From contig JAEYWT010000010.1 of assembly GCA_023428865.1 (NCBI GenBank), positions 1 through 5,912 on the forward strand: 5,912 bases of DNA, read 5' to 3'. Positions 5,651-5,912 of this stretch are shown piece after piece. The notes beneath the pieces were generated by a model that had not been told where the DNA came from, did no database searches, and worked only from the letters and a program-made list of their open reading frames with translations. A program made the translations under genes and the position numbers. Within the stretch, counting starts at the first letter, position 1, and each line of letters opens with the position of its first letter. The stretch comes from Bacteroidota bacterium (GTDB lineage: Bacteria; Bacteroidota; Bacteroidia; Flavobacteriales_F; PHOS-HE28).

Positions 5651-5912
5651 TCAGAGCTTGGTCAACAAGGCCTTGCTTACGATCGCCGTGGCACCTTCGC
5701 GCTCACGCTCGTAGCGGGCGGCTGCTGCGGAGGCGGTACGCAACACATCTGGCGCGGTGAAGAAGCGTTCCAGCAAGGCACGGAGCTCGGCTGTGTTCTT
5801 CACCGTGAAGCCAGCACCAGCTGCGATCAGTCCATGTGCCTCGGCGAACCGCGCGTAGTTGGGGCCGAAGATCACCGGTCTGCCCCAGGCTGCCGCTTCC
5901 AAAGTGTTGTGT
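5651..5912 (-). CDS. waaA: 3-deoxy-D-manno-octulosonic acid (Kdo) transferase, C-terminal part
   Basis: WaaA (KdtA) transfers Kdo from CMP-Kdo to the lipid A precursor at the inner membrane, the first step of LPS core assembly. Only the last 86 residues are present; the gene enters from the right edge. The fragment opens with HNTLEAAAWGRPVIFGPNY, the conserved GT-B C-terminal motif of Kdo transferases (compare HNPLEAAA...PV..GP in E. coli), in which the Glu contacts the sugar nucleotide. The rest, with a LIAAGAGFTVKN segment and a helical tail ending ALLTKL, follows the family pattern to its usual end. The frame is open through the window edge, so no start is called. The stop at 5651-5653 faces the stop of the secreted-protein gene with one base between. 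It supports a lipid A-bearing Gram-negative host. Confidence is high despite the short fragment; another GT-B glycosyltransferase is the only real alternative. Confidence 0.9.
   Translation of the reverse strand, partial: HNTLEAAAWGRPVIFGPNYARFAEAHGLIAAGAGFTVKNTAELRALLERFFTAPDVLRTASAAAARYEREREGATAIVSKALLTKL

Overview
The window looks like ordinary chromosomal DNA from a Gram-negative member of the Bacteroidota, most likely a GC-rich, probably uncultured Flavobacteriales-type lineage. The evidence is a Bacteroidota-style MetK N-terminus, a GldA-like ABC ATPase, an RsgA of the Bacteroidota type, a Kdo transferase (so lipid A-based LPS), start codons without good Shine-Dalgarno sequences, and promoter-like boxes resembling the Bacteroidota -33 TTG / -7 TAnnTTTG consensus. 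By eye the GC content is clearly above 50 %, higher than in typical flavobacteria. The placement is inference; no 16S gene or other decisive marker is present.

Layout. On the left, two genes read leftwards: the ATPase gene gldA (376-1290) and, 126 bp downstream of it, the start of metK (1-249, cut by the window edge). The gap between them holds a hairpin just after the gldA stop and a good candidate metK promoter. A divergent intergenic region (1291-1394) separates gldA from a tightly packed rightward cluster: rsgA (1395-2351), an e(P4)-type lipoprotein acid phosphatase (2362-3189), dtd (3191-3643) and a MazG-like pyrophosphohydrolase (3640-3981). Spacings are 10 nt, 1 nt and a 4-nt ATGA overlap, so the four are very probably one transcript with translational coupling. 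After a 75-nt gap comes a 530-residue secreted protein of unknown function (4057-5649). It meets, tail to tail with one base between the stop codons, the C-terminal end of a leftward Kdo transferase gene, waaA/kdtA (5651-5912, cut by the window edge).

How the genes fit together. Three members of the rightward cluster have quality-control or housekeeping roles: RsgA in 30S subunit maturation, Dtd in clearing D-aminoacyl-tRNA, and the MazG-like enzyme in removing unwanted nucleoside triphosphates. The phosphatase lipoprotein acts outside the cytoplasm, probably releasing phosphate and nucleosides from 5'-nucleotides, and is the odd member. MetK (S-adenosylmethionine synthesis), GldA (ATP-driven export or gliding machinery) and WaaA (LPS core) are independent core functions.

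I see no RNA gene, mobile element, CRISPR array, phage gene or tandem repeat of note, and no gene-free stretch longer than 126 bp. I do not find a convincing new system. The least explained items are the 530-residue secreted protein and the phosphatase inserted between rsgA and dtd.
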